Shown piece by piece: positions 35,069 through 43,428 of a stretch of 64,000 nucleotides of DNA; positions within the stretch are counted from its first letter, which is position 1, and each line of letters opens with the position of its first letter. The notes beneath the pieces are model-generated. The model was not told the DNA's origin. It ran no database searches and saw only the letters and a program-made list of their open reading frames with translations. Where the stretch lies: NCBI RefSeq assembly GCF_001010355.1, contig NZ_JPLA01000014.1:60164-124163 (forward strand), read 5' to 3'. The DNA comes from Dyella japonica DSM 16301 (GTDB lineage: Bacteria > Pseudomonadota > Gammaproteobacteria > Xanthomonadales > Rhodanobacteraceae). The position numbers and the translations under genes are program-made.

Positions 35069-36517
35069 ATGGAGCCGCGAGCGCATCTGCTGCCCCGCCT
35101 GTTCATCGATGTGGTCCTGCCCAGCACGATTGCCGCCCTGGCCTTGATCCTGGCGCTGTGCTTGCAGCAGACGCACAGCCTGGCCGAGCGGGTGGATGCC
35201 TCCGCCAACCTGCGCCTGGCGCGGCTTGCCGGAGAACTGGAGCTCGCCGCAGGCGTCTCGCCACAGGCCGCGCTCGACCGCACCCTGCAGGAAGGAAAAG
35301 CCGATCAGGTGCGCCGCGTGGAGCTGCATGGTTCGGACGGTCGCCTGTGGAGCAGCGGCACCGCGGCAACCACCGGCAACGCCACCTATCGCAACGAGGT
35401 GAAGCCGCAGGGCAACATCTCGACGTGGGTGAGCATGGATGTGGACACCCAGCCCCTGCGCAAGGCACAGGCCACGGTGTGGCTGCTGGGTGCGTTGTGC
35501 GCCATGGGCATCCTGGTGCTGGCGTGGCTGGCGCGCGTATCGATACGACATCGAGTGCTCGAGCCGCTGTCGCAGGCCCGCTATGCCGTGCATGAGCTGG
35601 TCAATGCCAGGCATCCGCACCTCGACGACACGCCGGTCAGCACCGAGTTCCAGGAACTGCGCAAGACCTTGCAACGCCTGTCCGAACTGCAGGAAGCGCA
35701 GCGTCGCGACTGGAGCACCATGCAGCACGACAACGCGGTCGAAGCACTCGACCGCCTGCGCCAGAGCCAGGCCGCCACGCGCAGCAAGTCGCAGTTCATC
35801 GCGCTGGTCAGCCATCACTTCCGCCAGCCGCTGCAGGCGCTGGAACTGTTCGCTGCCGGCCTTGACCAGAACGGGGGCAACGAGCCGCAATCGCCGTTTG
35901 CGCAGATGCGCCACAGCATTGCGTCGATGACGCGGCTGCTGGATGCCTTGCTGGAGATCTCGCGCCTGGATGCCGGCGTGATCGCGGTGAAACCGATCGG
36001 CTTCACCGCCGCCGAACTGTTCATGCGCGATCGCACTTCGCTCAATCACGAAGCGCTGCAACATCACGTCACGCTGGCATGGCGCGGCAGTCATCACCAG
36101 CTGCACGGCGATGCCGACGTGGCCGCGAGCCTGCTCTATCAGCTGGCCAGCAATGCGATCGCCAATGCACCGGAAGGACGCGTGCTGATTGCCGCACGCC
36201 GTCGCGGCCAGGCCATCCGCATCGAAGTGCGCGACAACGGCCCGGGCATCGCGGTGATCCACCAGCAACGCATCTTCGAGGAATTCGTGCAGCTGCAGGC
36301 CGGCGAAAGCGAACGCCGCGGCGGCTACGGCCTGGGCCTGGCGATTGCCGAGCGCCTGGCACGACTGCTGGGCACGCGCATCGGCCTGCGTTCGGAGCCC
36401 GGCCGCGGCAGCACCTTCTGGTTCGACCTGCCGCGCATGCCGGTGATGGAACGCCATTCCAGCGCCAGCTCCAGCGCGCAGAAACCGGCCGCGCCGGTAT
36501 GGCGCCAGGCCGGCTGA
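35069..36517 (+). CDS. Sensor histidine kinase with altered H-box (SHHFRQP)
   Basis: A 482-residue membrane kinase. Helices near 12-32 and 136-155 enclose a periplasmic sensor of about 100 residues; a HAMP-like region and coiled linker follow. The H-box reads SHHFRQPLQALELF, where the acidic residue that normally follows the phosphoacceptor His (249) is another His. The ATPase domain keeps its N box (LASNAIANAPEG), DNGPGI and GGYGLGLAIAERL. There is no receiver domain. It is related to the hybrid kinase at 28118 by its RQPL-LF motif. Likely partners are the NarL-type regulator and PhnD-like protein upstream; this is inferred from proximity. Confidence 0.9.
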   Translation: MEPRAHLLPRLFIDVVLPSTIAALALILALCLQQTHSLAERVDASANLRLARLAGELELAAGVSPQAALDRTLQEGKADQVRRVELHGSDGRLWSSGTAATTGNATYRNEVKPQGNISTWVSMDVDTQPLRKAQATVWLLGALCAMGILVLAWLARVSIRHRVLEPLSQARYAVHELVNARHPHLDDTPVSTEFQELRKTLQRLSELQEAQRRDWSTMQHDNAVEALDRLRQSQAATRSKSQFIALVSHHFRQPLQALELFAAGLDQNGGNEPQSPFAQMRHSIASMTRLLDALLEISRLDAGVIAVKPIGFTAAELFMRDRTSLNHEALQHHVTLAWRGSHHQLHGDADVAASLLYQLASNAIANAPEGRVLIAARRRGQAIRIEVRDNGPGIAVIHQQRIFEEFVQLQAGESERRGGYGLGLAIAERLARLLGTRIGLRSEPGRGSTFWFDLPRMPVMERHSSASSSAQKPAAPVWRQAG

Positions 36518-36548
36518 AAGCGTCGCAACCCCGGCTCACAGGCAAAAA

Positions 36549-36572
36549 AAGACCCGCGTTTCGGCGGGTCTT
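36549..36572 (-). terminator. Rho-independent terminator of tRNA-Lys
   Basis: A 9-bp stem (AAGACCCGC with its complement) and 6-nt loop, followed on the minus strand by seven T in a row (AAAAAAA on plus). It begins 9 bp beyond the tRNA 3' end. It also lies 31 bp after the plus-strand kinase stop, but the U tract points to minus-strand use. Confidence 0.92.
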
Positions 36573-36581
36573 GGCGTCTTT

Positions 36582-36657
36582 TGGTGGGTCGTCCGAGATT
36601 CGAACTCGGGACCAATAGATTAAAAGTCTACTGCTCTACCGACTGAGCTAACGACCC
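36582..36657 (-). tRNA. tRNA-Lys (anticodon TTT)
   Basis: A 76-nt cloverleaf on the minus strand. The acceptor arm starts GGGTCGT and pairs with ACGACCC before an encoded CCA. The D arm has TTAGCTCAGTCGGTAGAGC, the anticodon loop CTTTTAA gives anticodon TTT (reads AAA and AAG), and the T arm has GTTCGAATC. Flanked by a promoter at 36680-36708 and a terminator at 36549-36572, so it is a single-gene unit. Confidence 0.98.
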
Positions 36658-36679
36658 ATGCGTCAAAAGCCAGCCCGAT

Positions 36680-36708
36680 ATTTTATGGGCTGGGCGCCCC
36701 CGGCACAA
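36680..36708 (-). promoter_or_regulatory. Sigma-70 promoter for tRNA-Lys
   Basis: On the minus strand TTGTGC (36703-36708) and TAAAAT (36680-36685) are separated by exactly 17 bp. The expected start of transcription is near 36673, about 16 nt before the mature tRNA 5' end. It sits in the short gap after the queC stop. Confidence 0.7.
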
Positions 36709-36718
36709 GCAAGCGCGT

Positions 36719-37405
36719 TCAGGCGTAGCGGGTGGGATCGGGCAGACCGGCCGCCTTGAAGCCCTGGGCACGCAGTACGCAGGCATCGCAATGCCCGCAG
36801 GCGCGGCCTTGCGCGTCGGCCTGGTAGCAGCTCACCGTCTCGGAGAAATCCACGCCCAGGCGCTGGCCCTCGCGGGCGATATCGGCCTTGCCCATGCGCA
36901 TCAGCGGTGCGTGGATGCGGATGCCCGCGCCTTCCACGCCGGCCTTGGTGGCCACGTTCGCCAGCTGTTCGAAGGCCTCGATGAAGGCCGGGCGGCAATC
37001 GGGGTAGCCCGAATAGTCCACCGCATTCACGCCGCACCAGATATCGGTGGAACCGAGCACTTCGGCCCAACCCAGGGCGATCGACAGCATGATGGTGTTG
37101 CGCGCCGGCACGTAGGTGACCGGGATGCCCTGCTCGCCGGTCTGGTCCAGCGGCACGTCGATATCGGCGGTGAGCGCCGAGCCGCCGATGGTGCGCAGGT
37201 CCACCTGCACCGTCTTGTGCTCGACCGCGCCGAGCAGGCCGGAGACGCGCTCGGAGGCGGCCAGCTCGGCACTGTGGCGCTGGCCGTAGGCAACGCTCAA
37301 TGCGTGCACCTGGAAGCCCTGCTCACGGGCGATGGCGATGGTGACTGCCGAATCCATGCCGCCGGAGACGAGTACGACGGCCTTGCGGGGAGTTGCTTGG
37401 GACAT
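36719..37405 (-). CDS. queC: 7-cyano-7-deazaguanine synthase
   Basis: A 228-residue ATP-dependent enzyme converting 7-carboxy-7-deazaguanine to preQ0 in queuosine biosynthesis. The PP-loop [13 protein letters not shown] is near the N terminus, [13 protein letters not shown] and [16 protein letters not shown] follow, and the zinc cysteines appear as [17 protein letters not shown]. Normal length. It is downstream of queE on the same strand, but a 281-bp gap with a duplicated palindrome lies between them. Confidence 0.96.
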   Translation of the reverse strand: MSQATPRKAVVLVSGGMDSAVTIAIAREQGFQVHALSVAYGQRHSAELAASERVSGLLGAVEHKTVQVDLRTIGGSALTADIDVPLDQTGEQGIPVTYVPARNTIMLSIALGWAEVLGSTDIWCGVNAVDYSGYPDCRPAFIEAFEQLANVATKAGVEGAGIRIHAPLMRMGKADIAREGQRLGVDFSETVSCYQADAQGRACGHCDACVLRAQGFKAAGLPDPTRYA

Positions 37406-37472
37406 GGGAGAAATCCACTCAGGAGTCAGGCCGGTGATCCGGCCGATTAAGCACCGTCGGCAACACAGGCCG

Positions 37473-37683
37473 AAGCGCGGTAAAGCTGGGAGTAAGTGAA
37501 GAGGAGTGAGAAGTAAGAGAGAGCGTGCTGCCTTCTCTCACTTCTCAATCTTCTGCACTCACTCCTGCCCTGCAATAGGGCAAAGCGCGGTAAAGCTCGA
37601 AGCTAGAAGTAAGTGAAGAGGAGTGAGTAGTGAGAGAAGGCGTCCGCTCTCTCTTACTTCTCACTCCTCTTCACTCACTCCTG
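37473..37683. repeat. Tandemly duplicated purine/pyrimidine palindromic element
   Basis: Two direct copies of a roughly 95-100 bp unit (about 37473-37566 and 37583-37683), each beginning AAGCGCGGTAAAGCT and ending CACTCACTCCTG. Inside each unit a purine-rich arm (AGTGAAGAGGAGTGAG) is followed by its near-complement in pyrimidines; in the second copy the arms extend to about 35 bp with only a few mismatches and a loop of about 2 nt. The composition is strongly AG on one side and CT on the other, unlike any other part of the window. It fills the gap between queE and queC. Confidence 0.9.
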
Positions 37684-37686
37684 TTC

Positions 37687-38385
37687 TTAGTGTCCCGGCT
37701 CGTCGTTCCACAGCAGCTTGTGCAGCTGCAGCTGGAAGCGCACGTCCAGTTTGTCCTCGATGATCCATTCGGCGAGGTCGCGCGGCTTGATCGCGCCATG
37801 CACGGGCGAGAACAGCACCATGCAACGCTTGATCAGTGCATGCTCGGCGACCACGTCGCGCGCCCATTCGTAGTCGGCGCGACTGGCGATGACGATCTTG
37901 ATCTGATCGTGCGGCAGCAGGTGCTCGAGGTTGGACCACAGGTTGCGCTTGGCTTCGCCCGAATCGGGCGCCTTGAGGTCCATCACCTTGCGCACGCGCG
38001 GATCGACCTGGGCGACATCCAGCGCACCGGAGGTTTCCAGCGAGACGTCGTGGCCGGCATCGCACAGGCGCTTGAGCAGAATCAGGCAGCGCTTCTGCGC
38101 GAGCGGCTCGCCGCCGGTCACGCATACGTGCTTTGCGCCATGCGAGGCGACCTCGGCCACGATGTCGTCGATATCGCGCCAGTCGCCGCCGTAGAAGGAA
38201 TACTCGGTATCGCACCACACGCAGCGCAGCGGGCAGCCGGTCAGGCGCACGAATACGGTGCGCCAGCCGATGGCATCGGCTTCGCCCTGGATCGAATGGA
38301 AGATCTCGGTGATGCGCAGGCGCTCAGCCGGCGCCTGCGTCGGCGTGGTGGATGCCACGCTCGTGTTACTGCCAGTCACAACCAC
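37687..38385 (-). CDS. queE: 7-carboxy-7-deazaguanine synthase
   Basis: A 232-residue radical-SAM enzyme acting before QueC in queuosine biosynthesis. The iron-sulfur cluster motif is CPLRCVWCDT (CxxxCxxC), preceded by FHSIQGEADAIGWRTVF and followed by CVTGGEPLAQ. The conserved region begins near residue 24, so GTG at 38385 or GTG at 38379 (better spaced from GAGG) are both possible starts. It begins 4 bp after cpoB and continues the Tol-Pal operon direction. Confidence 0.95.
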   Translation of the reverse strand: MVVTGSNTSVASTTPTQAPAERLRITEIFHSIQGEADAIGWRTVFVRLTGCPLRCVWCDTEYSFYGGDWRDIDDIVAEVASHGAKHVCVTGGEPLAQKRCLILLKRLCDAGHDVSLETSGALDVAQVDPRVRKVMDLKAPDSGEAKRNLWSNLEHLLPHDQIKIVIASRADYEWARDVVAEHALIKRCMVLFSPVHGAIKPRDLAEWIIEDKLDVRFQLQLHKLLWNDEPGH

Positions 38386-38389
38386 TACC

Positions 38390-39226
38390 TCAGTTGGCCG
38401 GCTGGGCCTGCAGGCGGCGCAGGCGCTCCTGGGCCAGGCCGGCGGCCTTGGAGCCGGGGTACTTCGCCGTGACGTTCTTCAGCGTGGCCTTGCCCGCATC
38501 GACCTGCTTGAGCTCGATCTGGCTGTAGCCGACCTTGAGCAAGGCGTCAGGCACCTTCTCGCTCTGCGGGAACTGGCTGACCAGGCGCTGGAACGCTTCC
38601 ATCGCCACCTGGTAATTGCTGGTGGCGTAGTAGGACTCGCCCAACCAATAGAACGCGTTGGGCAGCAAGGAGCTGTCCGGGTACTGCTGGATGAAATTGC
38701 GGAAGTCGCGCGAGGACTTCACATAGTCGCCGGCACGCAGCGACTTGAAGGCATCGTCGTAAGCGGCCTGCGCGTTGGCATTGGCAGCCGCGGGAGCGGC
38801 GCCAGGCTTGCCTGCAGCCGCTGGCGTTGCCGGCGGTGCGGCGTTGGCGGCCGGCGCGTTATTGGGATTGGCATTGCCCGCATTGGCGTTCGCTGCACCG
38901 GCGCCGCTTTCAAGGCGACCCAGGCGCGAATCGAAATCCGTGGCTTGCGATTTGTTCTTGTCGTTGGCTTCCTGCAACTGGTGCTGCAGTTCCTCGATCT
39001 GGCCTTGCATCTGCTGCAATTGGGACTGCAGCGCCTGCACCTGATTGACCAGCGTGGTGCCACCTTGATTCTGGCTCTGCGCCTGCTGCTCCAGCCGCGA
39101 TACGCGGTCGGCAAGGCTCAGCCGGGAATCCTGGGCATGCACGGGAGCGCCAAAAAGCATGGCGGACGCGATTGCGCCCGCCATGCTCATCCTGGCTGTA
39201 AAGCTGTTAGCCAGTGTCTTCTTCAT
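38390..39226 (-). CDS. cpoB: Tol-Pal system protein CpoB (YbgF)
   Basis: A 278-residue periplasmic protein that coordinates peptidoglycan synthesis with outer-membrane constriction in the Tol system. Signal peptide to about residue 31 (AMLFGAPVHA), then a trimerising coiled coil (SLADRVSRLEQQ to about 90), an Ala/Asn/Pro-rich linker, and TPR repeats including AYDDAFKSLRAGDY, FYWLGESYYATSNY and VPDALLKVGYSQIEL. Its start overlaps the pal stop by one base, indicating coupling. Confidence 0.95.
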   Translation of the reverse strand: MKKTLANSFTARMSMAGAIASAMLFGAPVHAQDSRLSLADRVSRLEQQAQSQNQGGTTLVNQVQALQSQLQQMQGQIEELQHQLQEANDKNKSQATDFDSRLGRLESGAGAANANAGNANPNNAPAANAAPPATPAAAGKPGAAPAAANANAQAAYDDAFKSLRAGDYVKSSRDFRNFIQQYPDSSLLPNAFYWLGESYYATSNYQVAMEAFQRLVSQFPQSEKVPDALLKVGYSQIELKQVDAGKATLKNVTAKYPGSKAAGLAQERLRRLQAQPAN

Positions 39227-39732
39227 TACTTCGCCGTGTAGACGATCTCGACGCGACGGTTCTTGCTCCAGCAGTCTTCGTTGTGCTCACGGCACACCGG
39301 CTTTTCCTTGCCGTACGAAATCACGTTGAGCTGGCTGGCCGAGCCGCCGTTGGCCTGCAGCGCGCTGGACACGGCATTGCCGCGACGCTCGCCGAGAGCC
39401 AGGTTGTACTCGCGGGTGCCGCGCTCGTCGGTGTTGCCCTCGAGGCGGATCTGCGCCATCGGGCGATCCTGCAGGTACTTGGCATGGCAAGCCATGATCT
39501 GCTGGAACTCAGGCTTGATTTCGTCCTTGTCGAAATCGAAGTACACAACGCGCTGACGGAGGCAGGCGTCGGTATCGAGATCGGCCGGGGTGTACTTGCC
39601 AGCGGTCGACGGAGCCGGGGTGGTCATCGGCGCTTCCGGCTGCGGCTGCGGCTTGACTTCCTGCTTCTTCGAGCATGCGGCCGCGCCAACGCAGAGCAGG
39701 GCGACCAGGGCGACGCGAACGGTCTTATTCAT
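39226..39732 (-). CDS. pal: Peptidoglycan-associated lipoprotein Pal
   Basis: A 168-residue outer-membrane lipoprotein. The lipobox region LLCVGAAAC gives lipidated Cys 20. A Pro-rich linker leads to the OmpA-type peptidoglycan-binding domain with VVYFDFDKDEIKPEF, GNTDERGTREYNLALGERR and a C terminus VEIVY. It binds TolB and peptidoglycan and keeps the outer membrane attached during division. GAAGGAACG lies upstream of the ATG. Confidence 0.96.
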   Translation of the reverse strand: MNKTVRVALVALLCVGAAACSKKQEVKPQPQPEAPMTTPAPSTAGKYTPADLDTDACLRQRVVYFDFDKDEIKPEFQQIMACHAKYLQDRPMAQIRLEGNTDERGTREYNLALGERRGNAVSSALQANGGSASQLNVISYGKEKPVCREHNEDCWSKNRRVEIVYTAK

Positions 39733-39948
39733 GGTGGACGTTCCTTCAAACAGGTTTGAGTTCCGACAGTCAATAATGATTGCGGTTACGGGACAGTTTT
39801 CGCCGGTGGACCGGCTGTTATTTTGCCATTTTGATGCCGGCGGTGCGCTGTCTCGCGCCGCCTGGCCCGCCTTCCGCGACGGATTGCCACGGCCGGCAAG
39901 CTGTTTGATCCTTCCGTGTCGTCCAAGACTTCACGCCCGGATCACATG

Positions 39949-39972
39949 GCCGTGACGCTTACGCGTCACGGC
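39949..39972 (-). terminator. Hairpin just after tolB (weak or partial terminator)
   Basis: A perfect 10-bp stem (GCCGTGACGC with its complement) and 4-nt loop TTAC, 9 bp beyond the tolB stop. On the minus strand the sequence after it is CATGTGATCC without a U run, so it is not a standard intrinsic terminator. It may protect the tolB mRNA end or attenuate transcription before pal. The rest of the 249-bp tolB-pal gap shows no gene. Confidence 0.5.
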
Positions 39973-39981
39973 ATGAACTGC

Positions 39982-41307
39982 TTATCGCTGACGATAGGGA
40001 CCCCAAGCCGGCTCGCGCACATCGCCATCTGCCAGTACCAGTCGCTGACGGACAAGGCCGTCGGCGGACACGGCATACAGCACACCACGGCGGCCTTCGG
40101 AGGCGGCATACAGCAGCATGCTTGCGTTTGGCGCGAAACTCGGTGTTTCGTCGATCGGACCCGGCGAGATGAAGCGCACCTGCCCACCCAGACTACGGTC
40201 CATAATGGCAATACGATACACGTTCCCGTTGCCCTGCACCATCGCGATCTGCTTGCCGTCGTAGCTGATCGAGGCGTTGGCGTTGAACTGACCCTGGAAG
40301 GTGATGCGCTCGGCCCCGCCACCACCGGCCGACATCTGGTAAAGCTGCGGGCGACCCGAGCGGTCGGAAGTGAAGATGATGCTCTGGCCATCCGGCGTCC
40401 AGCGCGGCTCGGTATCGATGGCCAGGTTGTTGGTGAGGCGGGTCTCCTGGCGGGAGCCCACATCCATGACGTAGATCTCCGGGTTGCCCTGGTAGGACAG
40501 CGCCAGCGCCAGCTTGCTGCCGTCCGGCGACCAGTTCGGCGCACCGTTGATGCCCTTGGCGCGGGCCGAGATCAGCTGACGCGAACCGGTGGTGACGTCC
40601 TGCACATAGATCGCCGAGTTGCCGCTCTCGAACGACACATAGGCGATCTTGCGGCCATCCGGCGACCAGGCCGGCGACAGCAGCGACTCGCGCGAACGGG
40701 CCACGACCTGCGGGTTATAGCCGTCCGAATCGGCCACGATCAGCGAGTAGGTGGTGTTGTTACCCAGGCCCACCGCGGTGATGTAGGCGATGCGGGTCCA
40801 GAACGCGCCACGCACGCCGGTGATCTTCTCGTAGATCGCATCGGCGATCTGGTGGGCGACGCCACGCAGGTCGCCGGCCGGCGCGGTGAACGCCTGCGCC
40901 AGCAGACTCTGCTGCTTGTTGACGTCCCACAGCTCGTACTCGACGCGCATCATGCCGCCGCCGGCATCGCTGATGCGGCCGATGGTCAGGTAGTCCTGCT
41001 TGAGCAGGCGCCAGGTGGCGAAGTTGACGTCCGCACCCTTGGACGGCGTCTCCACGATTTCGCTCTTGGCCAGCGAGCGGAATTTGCCCGAGCGGTTGAA
41101 GTCGTTGCGGATGACGTCAGCGATGTCAGTCGGCAGCGGCGCACCGCCCGCCTGGGCGAACGGCACCACGGCGATCGGCGTGGCCGTGGTCGTGCCGCCG
41201 ACGATGTCGACGTTGAGCGACTGGGTCTGCTGGGCTGCCACAGGACCGGCGAACAACGCGGCCACCAGGAGCAGGACGAAGGAGTAGCTGAAGGTCAGTT
41301 TGCGCAT
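39982..41307 (-). CDS. tolB: Tol-Pal system beta-propeller protein TolB
   Basis: A 441-residue periplasmic protein linking TolA and Pal. Signal peptide to about residue 25 (LLLVAALFAGPVAAQ). The N-terminal domain is followed by a six-bladed beta propeller built of repeats such as SPAWSPDGRKIAYVSFE, APNWSPDGSKLALALS and EPRWTPDGQSIIFTSDR. The start is taken at the ATG that opens the signal peptide; a GTG and an ATG up to 12 nt upstream overlap the tolA stop. Part of the tolQRAB run. Confidence 0.96.
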   Translation of the reverse strand: MRKLTFSYSFVLLLVAALFAGPVAAQQTQSLNVDIVGGTTTATPIAVVPFAQAGGAPLPTDIADVIRNDFNRSGKFRSLAKSEIVETPSKGADVNFATWRLLKQDYLTIGRISDAGGGMMRVEYELWDVNKQQSLLAQAFTAPAGDLRGVAHQIADAIYEKITGVRGAFWTRIAYITAVGLGNNTTYSLIVADSDGYNPQVVARSRESLLSPAWSPDGRKIAYVSFESGNSAIYVQDVTTGSRQLISARAKGINGAPNWSPDGSKLALALSYQGNPEIYVMDVGSRQETRLTNNLAIDTEPRWTPDGQSIIFTSDRSGRPQLYQMSAGGGGAERITFQGQFNANASISYDGKQIAMVQGNGNVYRIAIMDRSLGGQVRFISPGPIDETPSFAPNASMLLYAASEGRRGVLYAVSADGLVRQRLVLADGDVREPAWGPYRQR

Positions 41308-41315
41308 GGGGTCCA

Positions 41316-42260
41316 TCACTGCGGTCTGAAAGTGAAATCAATTTGACGCTGGAACACGCTTTCGAAGCCTTTGTAGGGCAACGGCTGCGCGCGCAGCACC
41401 GCGTTTTCGATGGAGCGCTTGCCGGCTTCGTCGTAAGGGCAACTGGAGTCGACCTTGGCGCTCATCACGTCGCCTCCTGGCAACTGCACAATATGCACCG
41501 TGCACGGTGTGTTGGGCATGTTATCCGGGCGAAGCCAATTCTGAGTGACCGCGTTCTGAATCGCGGCCAAATACTGCGCCAGCAGACCCGCATCGGGGCC
41601 GTTCTGGCCAGTCTGCCGCTGGGCTGCCACCGGTACGTTGTCCAGGCCGTTGTCCTGGGCGTTCTTCAGGTCCTGCATCTGCTGCTTGGCCTGGTTGGCC
41701 TTGCTCTGGGCCTGTTTGACCGACTTGTCGGCCGCGTCCATCTTGGCGAACAGCTCATCGAGCTTCTTCTGCTCTTCCAGCTTGTGCTTGGCCGCCTGGG
41801 CGTCCAATTCGGCGGCGCGCTGGCGCTGCTTTTCTTCCTGCTCGCGCTTGGCATCCTCGGCCTTCTCCGCCGCATCGGCCACCACCTTCTCCTGATCCTT
41901 GGTATCGGGATGCTCGGGCGGGGGCGGCAAGGTCTTGATCTTCGGGGTTTCTTCCGAAGGCGGCGGCGGGATCGAGGGCGGCGGCGGCACGGTAGCCGGC
42001 GTCGGCTTGGCCTGGGCAGCCTTCGGCGGCGGCGCGCCCGTGGGGCCCACCAGGGTGGCTTCGATGATTTCGCCCTGCAGCTGGATCGGTTTGGCGCAGG
42101 CGATCGGATTCCAGCTCGCCGGCAGGTGCAGCGTCTCGAACAGGCTTTCGTAGAATGAGCACGGCACCACCGCGAGTATCAGGAAACCCACGATGCCCAG
42201 ATGGAGGATGGCGGAAAGGACCACCGCCTTGGACGTGCCCTTGGGGGTGTCTTCCCTCAT
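41316..42260 (-). CDS. tolA: Tol-Pal system protein TolA
   Basis: A 314-residue inner-membrane protein that couples the TolQR motor to TolB-Pal. One membrane helix (VVLSAILHLGIVGFLILAV) near the N terminus, a Pro-rich region (about 74-115), a long Ala/Lys/Glu coiled coil (about 120-200) and a C-terminal domain with LLAQYLAAIQNAVTQNW, a disulfide pair (CTVHIVQLPGG, SSCPYDEAG) and SIENAVLRAQPLP. Overlaps tolR by 4 bp. Confidence 0.95.
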   Translation of the reverse strand: MREDTPKGTSKAVVLSAILHLGIVGFLILAVVPCSFYESLFETLHLPASWNPIACAKPIQLQGEIIEATLVGPTGAPPPKAAQAKPTPATVPPPPSIPPPPSEETPKIKTLPPPPEHPDTKDQEKVVADAAEKAEDAKREQEEKQRQRAAELDAQAAKHKLEEQKKLDELFAKMDAADKSVKQAQSKANQAKQQMQDLKNAQDNGLDNVPVAAQRQTGQNGPDAGLLAQYLAAIQNAVTQNWLRPDNMPNTPCTVHIVQLPGGDVMSAKVDSSCPYDEAGKRSIENAVLRAQPLPYKGFESVFQRQIDFTFRPQ

Positions 42261-42694
42261 TTCTTCTTGCCCGACTCCGGTGCGCTCATCAGGCCGACCT
42301 TGGCGACGCCGGCCTGCTGCAGGTCGGCCAGCACCTGATAGACACCGTCGTACTTGCCGTCGCGATCACCCGCCACGAGCACGCTGACCTCGGGGTTCGC
42401 CTTGACGAACGCGCCGACCTTGGCCTTCATGGTGTCCACATCGATCGGCTGGCGCTTCTCCGTACCCAGGGTGAGGTACAGCTGCCCGTTCTGGTCGACC
42501 GCGACGATCACCGGATCCTTCTTGTCCTGCAGCGACTTGGCGTTCGCCTGCGGCAGGTTGATGTCGACGTTCTTGTTGATCATCGGTGCGGTGACCATGA
42601 AGATGATCAGCAACACCAGCATCACGTCGATATAGGGAACGACGTTGATCTCGGATTTCAGCTTGAGGCGCTTGTGACGCGCAGAGCTACGCAT
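42257..42694 (-). CDS. tolR: Tol-Pal system protein TolR
   Basis: A 145-residue ExbD/TolR protein. The N terminus KSEINVVPYIDVMLVLLIIF contains the membrane helix with the proton-path Asp (IDVMLVLL), followed by a periplasmic domain ending in LADLQQAGVAKVGL. With TolQ it forms the proton-driven motor for outer-membrane constriction. It lies 15 bp after tolQ and overlaps tolA by 4 bp. Confidence 0.96.
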   Translation of the reverse strand: MRSSARHKRLKLKSEINVVPYIDVMLVLLIIFMVTAPMINKNVDINLPQANAKSLQDKKDPVIVAVDQNGQLYLTLGTEKRQPIDVDTMKAKVGAFVKANPEVSVLVAGDRDGKYDGVYQVLADLQQAGVAKVGLMSAPESGKKK

Positions 42695-42709
42695 GATGGG
42701 AAGCTCCTG

Positions 42710-43396
42710 TTAGGCCGCTTCGTCAGTCTGGATCTGACGCTGCAGCACCGAAGAGAATTCTTCCTGGAAGACTTCGTAACGCGAGGCCACGCGCTCGACC
42801 TTGTTGGCGAAGCGGTTGTACGCCCACACCGCCGGGATCGCGGCGAACAGGCCCATCGCGGTGGCGATCAGCGCTTCGGAAATGTGCGGGGCCACCACGG
42901 CGATGGTGACGTCCTTCATTTCGCCCAGGCCCTGGAACGCGCCCATGATGCCGATGACGGTGCCGAACAGGCCGACGTAGGGGCTGATCGAGCCGACGTT
43001 GGCGAGGAACTCCAGGTTGCGCTCGAGGCGGCCGATTTCGCGGGTGCCGGCCACGCGCATGGCGCGCTCGGAACCTTCGATCACCACGCGCATGTCATGC
43101 ACGCGGCGCTGGCGCTGGCGCACGAACTCGCGGAAGCCCGACTCGAACACGTTCTCCAGGCCACCGTTGCTGGCGCCGCGATTGCTTACTTCGCGGAACA
43201 GCTGGGCGAGGTCGGCACCGGACCAGAAGCGCTCCTCGAAGCTCTCGGCCTCTTCCATCGCCGCCTTCAGCTGCGACACCTTGCGGATGATGATGACCCA
43301 CGAGAGGAAGGAGAGCACCAGCAGCGCCAGCATGACGAACTGGACCAGGATGCTCGCTTCCGCGACCAGTTTGAAAATATTGACTCCACCGTTCAT
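42710..43396 (-). CDS. tolQ: Tol-Pal system protein TolQ
   Basis: A 228-residue ExbB/TolQ proton-channel protein with three membrane helices (about 14-38, 130-155 and 167-190). Characteristic segments are LVLSFLSWVIIIRK, FLANVGSISPYVGLFGTVIGIMGAF and ISEALIATAMGLFAAIPAVWAYN. The frame extends upstream to 43498, but ATG at 43396 has GGAGGACC about 10 nt upstream and gives the normal N terminus. It is 32 bp after ybgC. Confidence 0.96.
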   Translation of the reverse strand: MNGGVNIFKLVAEASILVQFVMLALLVLSFLSWVIIIRKVSQLKAAMEEAESFEERFWSGADLAQLFREVSNRGASNGGLENVFESGFREFVRQRQRRVHDMRVVIEGSERAMRVAGTREIGRLERNLEFLANVGSISPYVGLFGTVIGIMGAFQGLGEMKDVTIAVVAPHISEALIATAMGLFAAIPAVWAYNRFANKVERVASRYEVFQEEFSSVLQRQIQTDEAA

Positions 43397-43428
43397 TGCT
43401 CGAAGGTCCTCCAGCACACGTACTTGTA

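Noticed and set aside
37473..37683. A CRISPR array
   Set aside because: Only two long units with internal palindromes and no regular short repeats or spacers; no cas genes nearby.
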